Below, in pieces: positions 33,212-42,588 of a DNA stretch of 56,289 nt. The stretch covers positions 1-56,289 of the forward strand of contig SVAX01000006.1 of assembly GCA_015059155.1 (NCBI GenBank), read 5' to 3'. The translations under genes were made by a program, and so were the position numbers. Under the pieces are notes generated by a model that had not been told where the DNA came from, ran no database searches, and saw only the letters and a program-made list of their open reading frames with translations. The stretch comes from Bacillota bacterium. Its GTDB lineage: Bacteria > Bacillota_I > Bacilli_A > RF39 > UBA660. Numbering within the stretch: position 1 is the stretch's first letter; every line of letters starts with the position of its first letter.

Positions 33212-33788
33212 TTTTATACCTCCTTGCTAGAAATCTATCTATAAGTATTCCTCCTAATGTTGCAAAGAATGTACTTATTATACAAGCAAATACTATCTTT
33301 GTAGGCTCACTACTACCATACATCATTCTGAGTGATATGATCGTAGTTGGAATTATTGTAAGTCCACTAGTATTTATAACTAAAAAAGTTATCATAGAGC
33401 GACTTGCTACTTTTTTGTTTTTATTTAATTTTTGAAGAGATGACATTGCTTTAAGTCCAAAAGGAGTAGCAGCACTACCAAGTCCAAATATATTTGCAAT
33501 CATGTTGCTGGCTATTAAACTAAGAGATTCATGTCCTTTTGGTATTTCTGGAAAAAATTTTGTAAGTAATGGAGATAATTTATTTGATAGTTTTTTTAGT
33601 AAGCCAGAGGCTTCAGCTATTTTAGTTATACCCATCCAAAGTGCAAGTACTGGAAATATTTTAAATAACATTTCTAAACTTATTTTAGTACTATCTACAA
33701 TAGTTGTATTTATAGTTTCAAGATTGTTTGTAAACAGTCCATATAATATTCCAGTTGCTATTAAAACCATCCATATTATATTTACCAT
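33207..33788 (-). CDS. spmA: Spore maturation protein SpmA
   Basis: About 193 residues, polytopic. Motifs: FPVLALWMGITKIAEASGLL, ASNMIANIFGLGSAATPFGLKAM, FLVINTSGLTIIPTTIISLR. The start is taken as the ATG at 33788, which overlaps the dacB stop region; the frame is open to 33803. SpmA and SpmB act together in dehydrating the spore core, and SpmA-SpmB-DacB form one operon in Bacillus, as here. Confidence 0.93.
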   Translation of the reverse strand: MVNIIWMVLIATGILYGLFTNNLETINTTIVDSTKISLEMLFKIFPVLALWMGITKIAEASGLLKKLSNKLSPLLTKFFPEIPKGHESLSLIASNMIANIFGLGSAATPFGLKAMSSLQKLNKNKKVASRSMITFLVINTSGLTIIPTTIISLRMMYGSSEPTKIVFACIISTFFATLGGILIDRFLARRYKN

Positions 33789-34861
33789 AGGTTTACAAAC
33801 CACTCCTTAATTTTTTCAAAAAATGACTTTTCTTTATTATTTATTATATCTACGAATATATCTTCTTTATGTATCTTTTTATCGCCCAAATATATATTCA
33901 AAATTCCAACCTTATCTCCATTATCTAAGTTTCTTTTTTTCTCTAATTCATATTTAAATATTAAATTATCTTCTTCAGAATTACTTAACAAGTAAAAAAA
34001 GTCATTTTTTACATATAATTTATAATTATCATAGTAATCATCATCATAAATTGTTATATTACCTTTTTCTAATATTTTTAAATTTGTATAATTACTAAAG
34101 CCATATTCGAATAGATTTTGATGATCTTGCCAATCATTTCCATCATTTAAAGTCACTACTACTAAGTTAGTATTTTCTTTTGTAGCAGTCGAAACTAAAG
34201 TTCTTTTAGCAATTTCAGTAAATCCTGTTTTACCTCCTGTAGTATATTTATAAATTGAAAGTAGTTTATTTTTGTTTATCCAGCTATATACGTTTTTATT
34301 TGTTGTAAGTGTATATTTTTTTGTACTTGTTATTGTTTTATAATCTTCTAATTTCATAGCATAATTTGTTAATATTGCCATATCATAGGCAGTTGAATAA
34401 TTTCCTTCTTCTTGATCTAGTCCACTTGGATTATTAAACTCTGTATTTCTCATACCAATTTCTTTAGCTTTATCATTCATCATTTTTACAAAATCTTGTA
34501 CTGTACCACCTACATATTTAGCTATAGCTAGTGCGGCATCGTTACCACTTCTAAGCATAAGCCCATAGACTAAATCTTTTAAAGTCATTTCTTCTCCAAC
34601 TTTTATATATATTCCAGACCCATAAGAAGATTTTATCTCTTCACCTATTACTACTATATCATCTAGTTTTCCAGATTCTATAGCTACTACTGCTGTCATT
34701 ATTTTAGATATACTAGCGACACTTCTTTTCTCATGTATATTTTCTTCATAAAGAATTCTATTACTGTCCATATCCATTAATATTGCACTTCTAGCACTTG
34801 TATCTATCGCACCTACTGTAAAAGGTATTAATAAAATTAAAAACATTAATAATTTCTTCAT
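33782..34861 (-). CDS. dacB: Sporulation-type D-alanyl-D-alanine carboxypeptidase DacB
   Basis: A 359-residue penicillin-binding protein of class S11. Signal peptide (residues 1-18), then SxxK as SISK in RSVASISKIMTAVVAIE, SGN in LRSGNDAALAIA, KTG in TGGKTGFTEIAK. The C-terminal beta domain and amphipathic anchor (FFEKIKEWFVNLW) are present. It trims stem peptides to lower cross-linking in the spore cortex. The linkage to spmA-spmB identifies it as the DacB (PBP5*) type over the vegetative DacA; DacF is the alternative. Confidence 0.9.
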   Translation of the reverse strand: MKKLLMFLILLIPFTVGAIDTSARSAILMDMDSNRILYEENIHEKRSVASISKIMTAVVAIESGKLDDIVVIGEEIKSSYGSGIYIKVGEEMTLKDLVYGLMLRSGNDAALAIAKYVGGTVQDFVKMMNDKAKEIGMRNTEFNNPSGLDQEEGNYSTAYDMAILTNYAMKLEDYKTITSTKKYTLTTNKNVYSWINKNKLLSIYKYTTGGKTGFTEIAKRTLVSTATKENTNLVVVTLNDGNDWQDHQNLFEYGFSNYTNLKILEKGNITIYDDDYYDNYKLYVKNDFFYLLSNSEEDNLIFKYELEKKRNLDNGDKVGILNIYLGDKKIHKEDIFVDIINNKEKSFFEKIKEWFVNLW

Positions 34862-34889
34862 ATTTTCACCAATTAATTATATGTACAAT

Positions 34890-35549
34890 CTAGTCAAAAT
34901 ATCTTATTATTCCTTTTTTTATTGATTCAACTATTTTATATTGGTAATCTGATTTTTGAAGTAAATATCTATCGTTTGGATTAGATAGAAATCCTGCTTC
35001 TATTAAAATTCCAGGAATAGTTATTTTTCTATTCATTAACATTGTACTTATTTCTTTAACTTCTCTAGTAGTTTTTAGATCTTTTTTTAATTGATCCTGC
35101 ATAAGCATAGCTAAATCATAATTATTTTTATTTATATCATCATAAAATACTTGAGCACCACTCCAAGTAGATGAACTAATTGAATTTAAATGTATAGAAA
35201 TATATATATCTGCTTTTGAATCATTTATTATTTTAGCTCTATTGTTTAAATCACTCTTTTTTCTAGATCCTGTATAGATTTTACTTAAATCATAATCTCC
35301 ATAACGTGTTAGATATACTATCGCACCTTCTTCCTCAAGTATTGTTTGTAACTTTTTACATATTTCTAAATTTATATCTTTTTCATATATATCTTTATAA
35401 AGCGTACCTGGATCAGGACCACCATGTCCTGGGTCTACATAAATTACTTTCCCTAATAGCTCTAAATCACTCTTCTTTATGTCAGCTCCTACAAGTGAAA
35501 AAGTACAAATAAATATTATAAGTAAAAATACTGAATAGATTTTCTCCAC
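34890..35549 (-). CDS. cwlD: N-acetylmuramoyl-L-alanine amidase CwlD
   Basis: A 219-residue amidase_3 enzyme. An N-terminal signal or anchor segment, then VIYVDPGHGGPDPGT (zinc His), ISIHLNSI (second zinc His) and GILIEAGFLSNP (catalytic Glu). CwlD starts muramic-delta-lactam formation in the cortex, the mark read by germination hydrolases such as CwlJ. In clostridia, CwlD needs the GerS lipoprotein, and a YdcC/GerS-like gene is present at 10185. It lies just upstream of dacB-spmA-spmB on the same strand. Confidence 0.9.
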   Translation of the reverse strand: MEKIYSVFLLIIFICTFSLVGADIKKSDLELLGKVIYVDPGHGGPDPGTLYKDIYEKDINLEICKKLQTILEEEGAIVYLTRYGDYDLSKIYTGSRKKSDLNNRAKIINDSKADIYISIHLNSISSSTWSGAQVFYDDINKNNYDLAMLMQDQLKKDLKTTREVKEISTMLMNRKITIPGILIEAGFLSNPNDRYLLQKSDYQYKIVESIKKGIIRYFD

Positions 35550-35572
35550 ATAATCACCACTTAAGTATATGA

Positions 35573-35599
35573 AAAAAAGATATAAAACTATATCTTTTT
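35573..35599 (-). terminator. Terminator of the RluA-type gene
   Basis: AAAAGATATA / TATATCTTTT stem with A-run and T-run on either side. Confidence 0.65.
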
Positions 35600-36247
35600 G
35601 TTAAAAATATTCCAAGGTTTTCTATTTGGTAAATCTATTTCAAATGTTAAACATTCTTTTGTAATCGGATGATTAATTGTAATTGAATTAGAGAAAAGAG
35701 CTATTTGTTCTCCTACTTTAGAATTAATATTATATTTCTGATCTCCATATAAAGCATGTCCTCTAGATGAAAATTGTACTCTTATTTGATGAGATCTTCC
35801 TGTTTTTAAATTTATTTTTACTAAAGATAAATTGTCTTTATAATCTACTAATTCATAATCTAGAATACTTTCTTTACCGTTCTTATCAACTTTTACTATA
35901 TTATTTTTTGTATCTTTAAGTAATTTATCTATCAAAGTTCCTTTTTTTTCTACTTTACCTTCTACAATTGCATAATATGTTTTTTTGAATATCCTATTTC
36001 TTACTTGTTCACTAAGTCTAGAAGCACACTTACTTGTTTTAGCAAACACCATAATACCACCTACAGGCCTATCTAAACGGTGTATAAGGCCTAAATATAC
36101 ATTACCTGGCTTATTATCCCTTTTCTTTATAAAGTCTTTTAAAAGGGTTAAAAAATCCAAATCTTTACTACTATCTTCTTGTACCGGTACATTTATTGGT
36201 TTTTCTACAACAAGTAAATGATTATCTTCATAAATTATATTAATCAT
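35588..36247 (-). CDS. RluA-family pseudouridine synthase
   Basis: A 219-residue catalytic domain without an S4 domain. The signature LIHRLDRPVGGIMVFAKTSKCASRLSEQ carries the catalytic Asp, and KTGRSHQIRVQFSSRGHALYGDQKY is the second hallmark. Target rRNA or tRNA position cannot be read from sequence. It overlaps the upstream methyltransferase gene by 8 bp. Confidence 0.9.
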   Translation of the reverse strand: MINIIYEDNHLLVVEKPINVPVQEDSSKDLDFLTLLKDFIKKRDNKPGNVYLGLIHRLDRPVGGIMVFAKTSKCASRLSEQVRNRIFKKTYYAIVEGKVEKKGTLIDKLLKDTKNNIVKVDKNGKESILDYELVDYKDNLSLVKINLKTGRSHQIRVQFSSRGHALYGDQKYNINSKVGEQIALFSNSITINHPITKECLTFEIDLPNRKPWNIFNKKI

Positions 36248-37112
36248 TTCCTATATACCTTCCATATATACCGCAAGGAAGCACTATATTATCTCTAGTT
36301 ATTGGAAGTCCTACTTCTCCAGCATCTACTTTACCATTAGGATAAAGTGGTAATAAAGTAGTCTTTAAAATGTTTTCAAGCACTGTAGCACTTATTCCTG
36401 TTGTATAAGAATTGATTAAGAAAAATAATGGTTTATCACTTAATATTTTTATACAAGCATCTATTAAAGCATAAATGCTATCTTCAAATTTCCATACTTC
36501 TTTGTTTGGACCTCTACCATAACTAGGAGGATCCATAACTATAGCATCATATTTATTTCCTCTTCTATATTCTCTTTCAACAAATTTTAAACAATCATCT
36601 ACTATGAATCTTATAGAGTTATTCTCTAACCCACATAGTTTCATATTTTCTTTTGCCCATTCTGTCATACCTTTTGATGCATCAACTTGTACAACATCAG
36701 CTCCAGCACTAGAACAAGCCATAGTAGCAGCTCCTGTATATGAGAATAAATTAAGTACTTTTATTTTTCTATTACTATTTTTAATCATATCCATCATGAA
36801 GTCCCAATTGGTAGCTTGTTCTGGAAAAAGTCCAGTATGTTTAAAATTAGTAGGGCTTACTTTAAAAGTTAAATGTTTATAACTAACTGTCCAAAACTCA
36901 GGTAGTTTAGAATAAAATTTCCATTCTCCACCACCTTTATTACTTCTAAAATAATGTCCATCTACATTTTTCCAATTACTATTATATTCTACATTCCATA
37001 TAGCTTGTGGATCTGGTCTTCTTAAGATAACATTTCCCCATCTTTCTAATTTTTCTCCATTACCAGCATCTATACATTCATAATCTTTCCACTCATTACT
37101 AATTCTTTGCAC
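36240..37112 (-). CDS. RlmI/RlmK-like SAM-dependent rRNA methyltransferase
   Basis: A 290-residue class I methyltransferase, GTG start after TATAGGTGATA. SAM-binding motif VLNLFSYTGAATMACSSAGADVVQVDAS, catalytic DPPSYGRG, and a 23S rRNA m5C-methyltransferase-like N-terminal segment with GEWKFYSKLPEFW. No PUA domain is present, unlike RlmI. The specific nucleotide is unknown. It lies 8 bp downstream of gmk and overlaps the pseudouridine synthase, suggesting a co-transcribed RNA-modification group. Confidence 0.85.
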   Translation of the reverse strand: MQRISNEWKDYECIDAGNGEKLERWGNVILRRPDPQAIWNVEYNSNWKNVDGHYFRSNKGGGEWKFYSKLPEFWTVSYKHLTFKVSPTNFKHTGLFPEQATNWDFMMDMIKNSNRKIKVLNLFSYTGAATMACSSAGADVVQVDASKGMTEWAKENMKLCGLENNSIRFIVDDCLKFVEREYRRGNKYDAIVMDPPSYGRGPNKEVWKFEDSIYALIDACIKILSDKPLFFLINSYTTGISATVLENILKTTLLPLYPNGKVDAGEVGLPITRDNIVLPCGIYGRYIGND

Positions 37113-37120
37113 ACTATCAC

Positions 37121-37795
37121 CTATAATTCTAATTCTTTGTTTTCAAATTCTTCATCTATTAATCCTTCATGGATAAATTCTTCTTTTGTATTTAAGTAAA
37201 TCTCTTCTATTCTATCTACTCTACACTTTTCAGCTGTGATTATTGATTTTACTTTTTCAACTGCTTTTTCTATTCTATCATTAACTACTACATAATTATA
37301 TTTAGTAAATTCATTTATCTCATTATAAGCAGTTTTAAATCTTTCAAGTATCTTATCTTTAGTTTCTGTATTTCTTTTAATTAATCTATTCTTTAACTCT
37401 TCCATACTTGGAGGCATTATGAAAATAAATAATGCTTCTTTTACAATCTCTTTTACCTTTAAAGCGCCTTGTATATCTATTATAAGTATTACATTTTTAC
37501 CTTTATTTATATCTTCTTCTAATTTCGTTTTTGGAGTACCATAATATTGATTGTTGTGTACAACTGCATACTCTAAAAATTCATCATTTTTGATTCTTTC
37601 TTCAAATTCTTCTTTACTTATAAAGTAGTAATCTACACCTTCTACTTCTTTTCCTCTAGGAGCACGTGAAGTCATAGAAACAGATATTTTAGTGTCTTTC
37701 ATATCTTCAACTACTTTATTACATATCGTATCTTTTCCTGCTCCGCTTGGCCCAGAAACTACTATAAGTAAACCTTTAGACTTTTCTCTAATCAC
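37121..37795 (-). CDS. gmk: Guanylate kinase
   Basis: A 224-residue kinase that makes GDP from GMP. P-loop GPSGAGKDT (residues 15-23), SMTSRAPRGKEVEGVDYYFISKEEF for GMP binding, and YYGTPKTKLEEDINKGKNVILIIDIQGA. GTG start after AAAGGTGATT. Slightly longer than usual because of an acidic C-terminal extension. No rpoZ gene follows. Confidence 0.95.
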   Translation of the reverse strand: MIREKSKGLLIVVSGPSGAGKDTICNKVVEDMKDTKISVSMTSRAPRGKEVEGVDYYFISKEEFEERIKNDEFLEYAVVHNNQYYGTPKTKLEEDINKGKNVILIIDIQGALKVKEIVKEALFIFIMPPSMEELKNRLIKRNTETKDKILERFKTAYNEINEFTKYNYVVVNDRIEKAVEKVKSIITAEKCRVDRIEEIYLNTKEEFIHEGLIDEEFENKELEL

Positions 37796-37856
37796 ACAAT
37801 CACCTTTCTTTTTTGTATTATACCATATTATAGAATATTTTCACATATTTTTGATA

Positions 37857-37883
37857 AAGAAAAAAGTATAGAAAACTATACTA
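37857..37883 (-). terminator. Terminator of the XRE regulator gene
   Basis: AGTATAG-aaaa-CTATACT stem with A-run read as T6 on the minus strand. Confidence 0.65.
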
Positions 37884-38558
37884 ATTACAATTACTTAATT
37901 CATCACCTAACTCATATATAACTTTATCCGCATATACTATTTTTTCTATTTTCTCTTTTTTATCAAATAAAATTGTTGTTGTAGATGAAATATCCTGTAA
38001 ATTATTTTCATCTAAATATCTAAAAAGTTTTTCTATTATATATGTTTTAGTTTCTTCTTCATAATAACTGTTAAATAAGAAAGGTGTTTCATCTTTTGTA
38101 CTTATAGTAAAACCTAAGTTACTTTTTTCTTTACAAACAGTTATTTGAATATTATTATCATCTAAATATACTTTTTTATAAGTAAGCTCTTTATATCCTA
38201 TAAAAAGAAATAGCGCGACTAAAAATAAAACAAATACACTTATAATAATTAACATTAATCTTTTTGATATTTGTCTTATCTTCTTTTTCAGTAAATCCAT
38301 ATTTATTATTATATTTTCCTCTAATTTTTTTTGATATTCGCTATTATCTATTCTTTCTCCACTTAAAAACTCATTAATACTTATATTCAATATTTCACAT
38401 AATTTTGGGATAAGTGATAAATCCGGCATAGTATTTCCATTTTCCCAGCGACTAATAGATTTATTACTTACACTTAATTTTTCAGCTAATTGTTCTTGTG
38501 TATAACCCTTTTCTTTTCTTAAAGCAGCTATAAACTTTCCTATCTTAATCTGATCCAT
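37881..38558 (-). CDS. XRE-family transcription regulator with membrane anchor
   Basis: About 225 residues. An N-terminal helix-turn-helix (residues 5-60: IGKFIAALRKEKGYTQEQLAEKLSVSNKSISRWENG) is followed by one transmembrane segment (about 100-122) and an extracytoplasmic domain of about 100 residues. ATG at 38558 after AGAAAGGAG; the open frame begins at 38615. The design suggests a one-component membrane sensor. No target genes are evident. Confidence 0.85.
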   Translation of the reverse strand: MDQIKIGKFIAALRKEKGYTQEQLAEKLSVSNKSISRWENGNTMPDLSLIPKLCEILNISINEFLSGERIDNSEYQKKLEENIIINMDLLKKKIRQISKRLMLIIISVFVLFLVALFLFIGYKELTYKKVYLDDNNIQITVCKEKSNLGFTISTKDETPFLFNSYYEEETKTYIIEKLFRYLDENNLQDISSTTTILFDKKEKIEKIVYADKVIYELGDELSNCN

Positions 38559-38639
38559 AACTATTCTCCTTTCTAGATATAATTTTACATATTTTATTAA
38601 AATATTACAGGACAAAAACTGAGAATTGGTTTTATTATA

Positions 38640-39302
38640 TCATAATATATTTTCACATATTAAATTATCACATAAGTTTTTATATTTTTTATATTCTTTA
38701 TCATTTCTTATAGTCCAACCTAAAACTAATTTATTTATTTTAAAAGGTAATTGTTTTTTATACACACTAATAAAGTCTATTTTCTTCATATATTTTTTAA
38801 CTAAATTATAATTTAATTCATTAAAAATAATTAACCCAGTAACATAATCCTTTCTATTTTTATAAAACCAATCTATTACAAAAGGATTCATACTTTGAAT
38901 AGCAAATTCTCCTTTATAATTATCTAATATTTTTACTAACTCTTCTTCAAATTTACTATTATTATCCACATCTTTTACTTCTATTAAAATTGGAACTTTT
39001 CCATCAACTATGTGCATAACTTGTTTTAAAGTTGGAATTGTATATTTTTTACTTATTTTTATTTTAGATAATTGTGCATAACTTAAAGTTTCTATAACTT
39101 TATTTACTCCTGTCAGTTTTTTTAGATTGTGATCGTGGTATACAACTATAGTATTATCGTTAAGTATGTGTATATCTAATTCTATTATATAATTTTTATC
39201 CACACATTTAACAAATGCAGGCAATGTATTTTCTGGAATAAGAGGGGTGTGTAATCCACGGTGAGCTATTAAACTTCTTTTTAAAAAATCTATATTTTTC
39301 AT
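38640..39302 (-). CDS. Glycerophosphodiester phosphodiesterase
   Basis: A 220-residue GDPD enzyme. Motifs: LIAHRGLHTPLIPENTLPAF at the N terminus (His-Arg and Glu-Asn), IIELDIHILNDNTIVVYHDHNLKKLTG with metal and catalytic residues, and PILIEVKD. The substrate is glycerophosphodiesters from lipid or teichoic acid. No signal peptide, so it acts in the cytoplasm. Weak ribosome-binding site. Confidence 0.9.
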   Translation of the reverse strand: MKNIDFLKRSLIAHRGLHTPLIPENTLPAFVKCVDKNYIIELDIHILNDNTIVVYHDHNLKKLTGVNKVIETLSYAQLSKIKISKKYTIPTLKQVMHIVDGKVPILIEVKDVDNNSKFEEELVKILDNYKGEFAIQSMNPFVIDWFYKNRKDYVTGLIIFNELNYNLVKKYMKKIDFISVYKKQLPFKINKLVLGWTIRNDKEYKKYKNLCDNLICENIL

Positions 39303-39320
39303 AATATAGTTTATGTATAG

Positions 39321-39350
39321 AAAAAAAGATTGTCATATAGGACAACCTTA
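39321..39350 (-). terminator. Terminator of the 611-aa orphan gene
   Basis: AAGGTTGTC / GACAATCTT imperfect stem followed by seven T on the minus strand. Confidence 0.65.
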
Positions 39351-39360
39351 TATATTTTAA

Positions 39361-41196
39361 TTATCTTTTAATTCCTCCACTAGAATTTACTTGTTCTTGT
39401 TGTGGAGAATAAACTGACAATATATATTCTAGTTCTTCTAAAGATTTTGTTTCTAATTTTCTTTTAGCATATTCCATATCACTCATTTTTTGGCTTATAT
39501 CTAAACCGGAATTATGGAACTCACCAGCATTTAACATTGCGCCAAGGATATCACTTATCAATTTGTCCCTTTGTTGTGTTTGTTCATTAGTTGTACTAGT
39601 TTGTGATACTTCACTAGTTCTAATTTCTGGTGTAGATTGTGGTTGAATATTTTTATCGGTTTGTGCTTGATTTCTTATTGAATTTTTTTCATCTTGAGTA
39701 ATTGTAATTTGATGAATATTCCCATCTTCAAATCTAACTTCATAAGTTGAGTCTGGGTAACCAGTAACACTTAATATTTCTGAAACCTTACCTAGATTAA
39801 AATTCTTTCTCTCAATAAAATCAATTAAATTTTTTTCAAACTCATTATATGGTGTAGATGTTTCTTGTTTGATTTCTGGTGCAGTTTCTTGTTTTTTTAC
39901 ACCGGCAACAAATTCTCTTAATTCTTCATCACTATAACCATCAAATTCAACTCTTAAATTTCTTATTTGTACATCACTCAAACGATAGTCTTCTGCAACA
40001 CCTAAATCTTTTCGTATAGCCTTGTTAATTAAATCTTCTCTAGTCGCTTGAGCTAATTGTTTTAATCTTTCTTGTTCTCTTTCTTGAGTAATCATTGCTT
40101 CAACTTGTTCGTATGATAAACCTTGATATTTTTGAGGTATTACTTTATTTCCTAAATCCCAAGCAGTGTATAAACTATTACTTTTTCTTAATCTTTCATT
40201 TTCTTCACTAAAAATCAAATTGTATATTCTTTCTTGTTCTTTTTCACTCGCTTGTGCTTTTTCACTTTCTACTTTCATTTGCTCAAATCTTTGATAGAAA
40301 CTTTCATATACTGGAAGTACACCTTGATAAAATTGAAGGTCTTGAGAAACTTGACTAAATTTTTCTTTTAAATCAGTTATTTGTGCATAACTACTTCTAT
40401 GGTTTCTTACTTGTTCTTTATGTTGTTGATATGTTTGATATTCTGTTGGGTATTTTTCTGAAACTTGTCTTGAAAAGAAAGAACCTAATGTTTCACTAGA
40501 AATTTGTCTAATTCTTTTTTCTATTTCTAATTTTTCATTTTCAATTCTATTTATTTCTTGTTGAAGTGTTATTAACTCAATTTCTCTTTGTTGTCTTTCA
40601 CGTTCTATCAGTGCTTCTTTTTCTTCTGCCCTTAGTGTAATTAACGTTTGTGTACTTTGAGCAATACTTTCACTTTTCTCTGGCATTTGAATTCCTGCAG
40701 TAGTAAAATCTTTTCTTATTTCTTTATAAGTTGATAATGAACGTTCTGGTAATACTACTTCTTTTGACTCTGCAAAACTCTTTTGTGCAGTTTCCATTTT
40801 TCTTGTACACATATCGGCTAAAGTCATAGCATACTCTGGCATTTCTGCATAAGACGCTCTATATGTTTCAGCAGTTTCTTCACCATAAGAACGAACTGAC
40901 CTTTGTAATCTTCTATTTAACTCTTGTTCAAATAATATCTCAACTTTAGCAGTTATATCACTATATCTATAATTATCCTTTATTACTTCATAAAGACATT
41001 GTTGCATTATTATCAATTCATCAAAGTAAAGATAATTCCATGGGTCTTTACCTCCAATTGAAGCCTTTTGTTCATACAATTCTATAATTTTAATAAAATC
41101 TTCATCTGATATATTAGCAACTTCAGGGAAAACATTATATGATCCGAAATGATTATTTAACACTCTAATAAATTTTTCTTTCTTTTGTTGATACAT
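39361..41196 (-). CDS. Large Gln/Glu/Arg-rich coiled-coil protein of unknown function
   Basis: A 611-residue cytosolic protein with no membrane segment or signal. Parts seen: an N-terminal helical domain (1-180) with NYLYFDELIIMQQCLYEVIK; a coiled coil (about 195-250, EALIERERQQREIELITLQQE) and further helix-rich stretches; a mid domain near 380-440 (YRLSDVQIRNLRVEFDGYSDEELREFVAG); and a small strand-like segment about 470-500 (YPDSTYEVRFEDGNIHQITITQ). Composition is richer in Arg and Gln and poorer in Lys than its neighbours, suggesting a different origin. AGGAGG site and own terminator. I do not recognise a family. Confidence 0.65.
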   Translation of the reverse strand: MYQQKKEKFIRVLNNHFGSYNVFPEVANISDEDFIKIIELYEQKASIGGKDPWNYLYFDELIIMQQCLYEVIKDNYRYSDITAKVEILFEQELNRRLQRSVRSYGEETAETYRASYAEMPEYAMTLADMCTRKMETAQKSFAESKEVVLPERSLSTYKEIRKDFTTAGIQMPEKSESIAQSTQTLITLRAEEKEALIERERQQREIELITLQQEINRIENEKLEIEKRIRQISSETLGSFFSRQVSEKYPTEYQTYQQHKEQVRNHRSSYAQITDLKEKFSQVSQDLQFYQGVLPVYESFYQRFEQMKVESEKAQASEKEQERIYNLIFSEENERLRKSNSLYTAWDLGNKVIPQKYQGLSYEQVEAMITQEREQERLKQLAQATREDLINKAIRKDLGVAEDYRLSDVQIRNLRVEFDGYSDEELREFVAGVKKQETAPEIKQETSTPYNEFEKNLIDFIERKNFNLGKVSEILSVTGYPDSTYEVRFEDGNIHQITITQDEKNSIRNQAQTDKNIQPQSTPEIRTSEVSQTSTTNEQTQQRDKLISDILGAMLNAGEFHNSGLDISQKMSDMEYAKRKLETKSLEELEYILSVYSPQQEQVNSSGGIKR

Positions 41197-41215
41197 AATA
41201 AATACCTCCTCGTAT

Positions 41216-41551
41216 GATTTAATTATAGCACTTTTGACGTTTTTTTACAATTTTTCATAAATAATTAAATAGAAATGTATAAATTTTTACATTATACATT
41301 TCAAACGTTTGCTAGATGTGTTTACTGATTTTATATTCTTTAGATATTTAGTAAACATAACTAGTTCCTTTTCTTTTACTTCTCTTTGAGCATAAGCAGT
41401 CATATACGCTTTCATAAACTATCATTGTACATATCTAATAATTTGTTATTCATTTATATCACTAGGCGAATTGGTAGTCTTTTCTCTATTTCCCTTTTTA
41501 TTCATATCTTTTTGTTTATTATTTTTTGTTAAACGCACTTTACTTACATAT
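41216..41551. other. Region without a clear gene
   Basis: Two short minus-strand frames without good ribosome-binding sites occur here: 41287-41415 (42 codons, ATG start, MKAYMTAYAQREVKEKEL...) and 41446-41538 (30 codons, GTG start, basic and Asn-rich). They could be gene remnants or very small genes. I see no promoter, repeat or RNA I can name. Confidence 0.4.
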
Positions 41552-41579
41552 AAAAAACTTTAGAAATTCTAAAGTTTTT
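41552..41579 (-). terminator. Terminator of the CDF transporter gene
   Basis: AAAAACTTTAG-aaatt-CTAAAGTTTTT stem. Confidence 0.75.
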
Positions 41580-42462
41580 AGTGATTATGATGTATTTTTA
41601 TATGTTCATTATTAATAATACATTCTTCTTCACAGCATTCTTCTCCTATTTTTTCAAGTTCTATTGTTGTATGATTTATACCATGTTCTTTTAATTCTTT
41701 TTTTACTAACTTTTTAATATCATTATTTTTACCATCTTCAACGATATGTATAGTAGCATAATTATTATATCCATCTAAACTCCATACATGAATATGATGA
41801 ACATCTTTAACTCCTTTTATTTTTAATATATGTTCCTTTATTTCATCAATACTAATTCCATTTGGATTTTTTTCTAAAAACAAATCAATAATTAATTTTA
41901 AGTTTTTTAAAGCATTTAGAAGTATGAAAATAGCAACCAATATTGATAATATTGGATCTATTATTTTTATATCAGTAAATCTCATTATTATCGCACCTAC
42001 TAATACTACACCCCATCCAAATACATCTTCTAACATATGTAGATTAACTGACTTTTGATTTAATGAATTGCCTGATTTAGTAAAATAAGCAGCTAAAAAG
42101 TTTACTATTACTCCTATAACTGCAAATATAATCATTCCATTATAATTAATATCAACTGGATTTATAATTCTTTTTATCGCATTATACATTACTAATATTG
42201 AACCAATTATAAGTATAAAGGTTGTTATTAAGCTTCCTATCACTGAATATCTAACATACCCATAAGTATATTTGCTATCGGGTTTCTTTTTACTTTTCTT
42301 TTCTAAAAAATAAGATACACCTATACTCATTGCATCTCCAATATCATGAATGGAATCAGATATAATAGCTACACTATTAGTAATTGTTCCACCTATAAAT
42401 TCAAATATTGAAAATCCTAAGTTTAAAATAAAAGCAATTAATATATTTCTTTCTGTTTTCAT
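41578..42462 (-). CDS. Cation diffusion facilitator (CDF) metal exporter
   Basis: A 294-residue transporter with six membrane helices. Metal site motifs are HxxxD in helix 2 (SDSIHDIGDAMS) and HxxxD in helix 5 (HMLEDVFGW); this HD/HD pattern fits zinc. The C-terminal cytoplasmic domain has VKDVHHIHVWSLDG and ends in a Cys/His-rich tail (CCEEEC and HIKIHHNH) that could bind metal. AGGAGG site. No linked metal-responsive regulator. Confidence 0.93.
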   Translation of the reverse strand: MKTERNILIAFILNLGFSIFEFIGGTITNSVAIISDSIHDIGDAMSIGVSYFLEKKSKKKPDSKYTYGYVRYSVIGSLITTFILIIGSILVMYNAIKRIINPVDINYNGMIIFAVIGVIVNFLAAYFTKSGNSLNQKSVNLHMLEDVFGWGVVLVGAIIMRFTDIKIIDPILSILVAIFILLNALKNLKLIIDLFLEKNPNGISIDEIKEHILKIKGVKDVHHIHVWSLDGYNNYATIHIVEDGKNNDIKKLVKKELKEHGINHTTIELEKIGEECCEEECIINNEHIKIHHNH

Positions 42463-42526
42463 AAGTACCTCCTTATCATAACTATATCTATTATATCATA
42501 TTTCTTTAATAATATTTTATTTAAAA

Positions 42527-42552
42527 GAAAAACACTGGAACAATTCCAATGT
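42527..42552 (-). terminator. Terminator of the GntR-ABC operon
   Basis: ACATTGGAA / TTCCAGTGT stem followed by T5 on the minus strand, 36 bp past the permease stop. Confidence 0.7.
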
Positions 42553-42588
42553 TTGACTAACTGTTAATATTTACCAAATTATAATATA

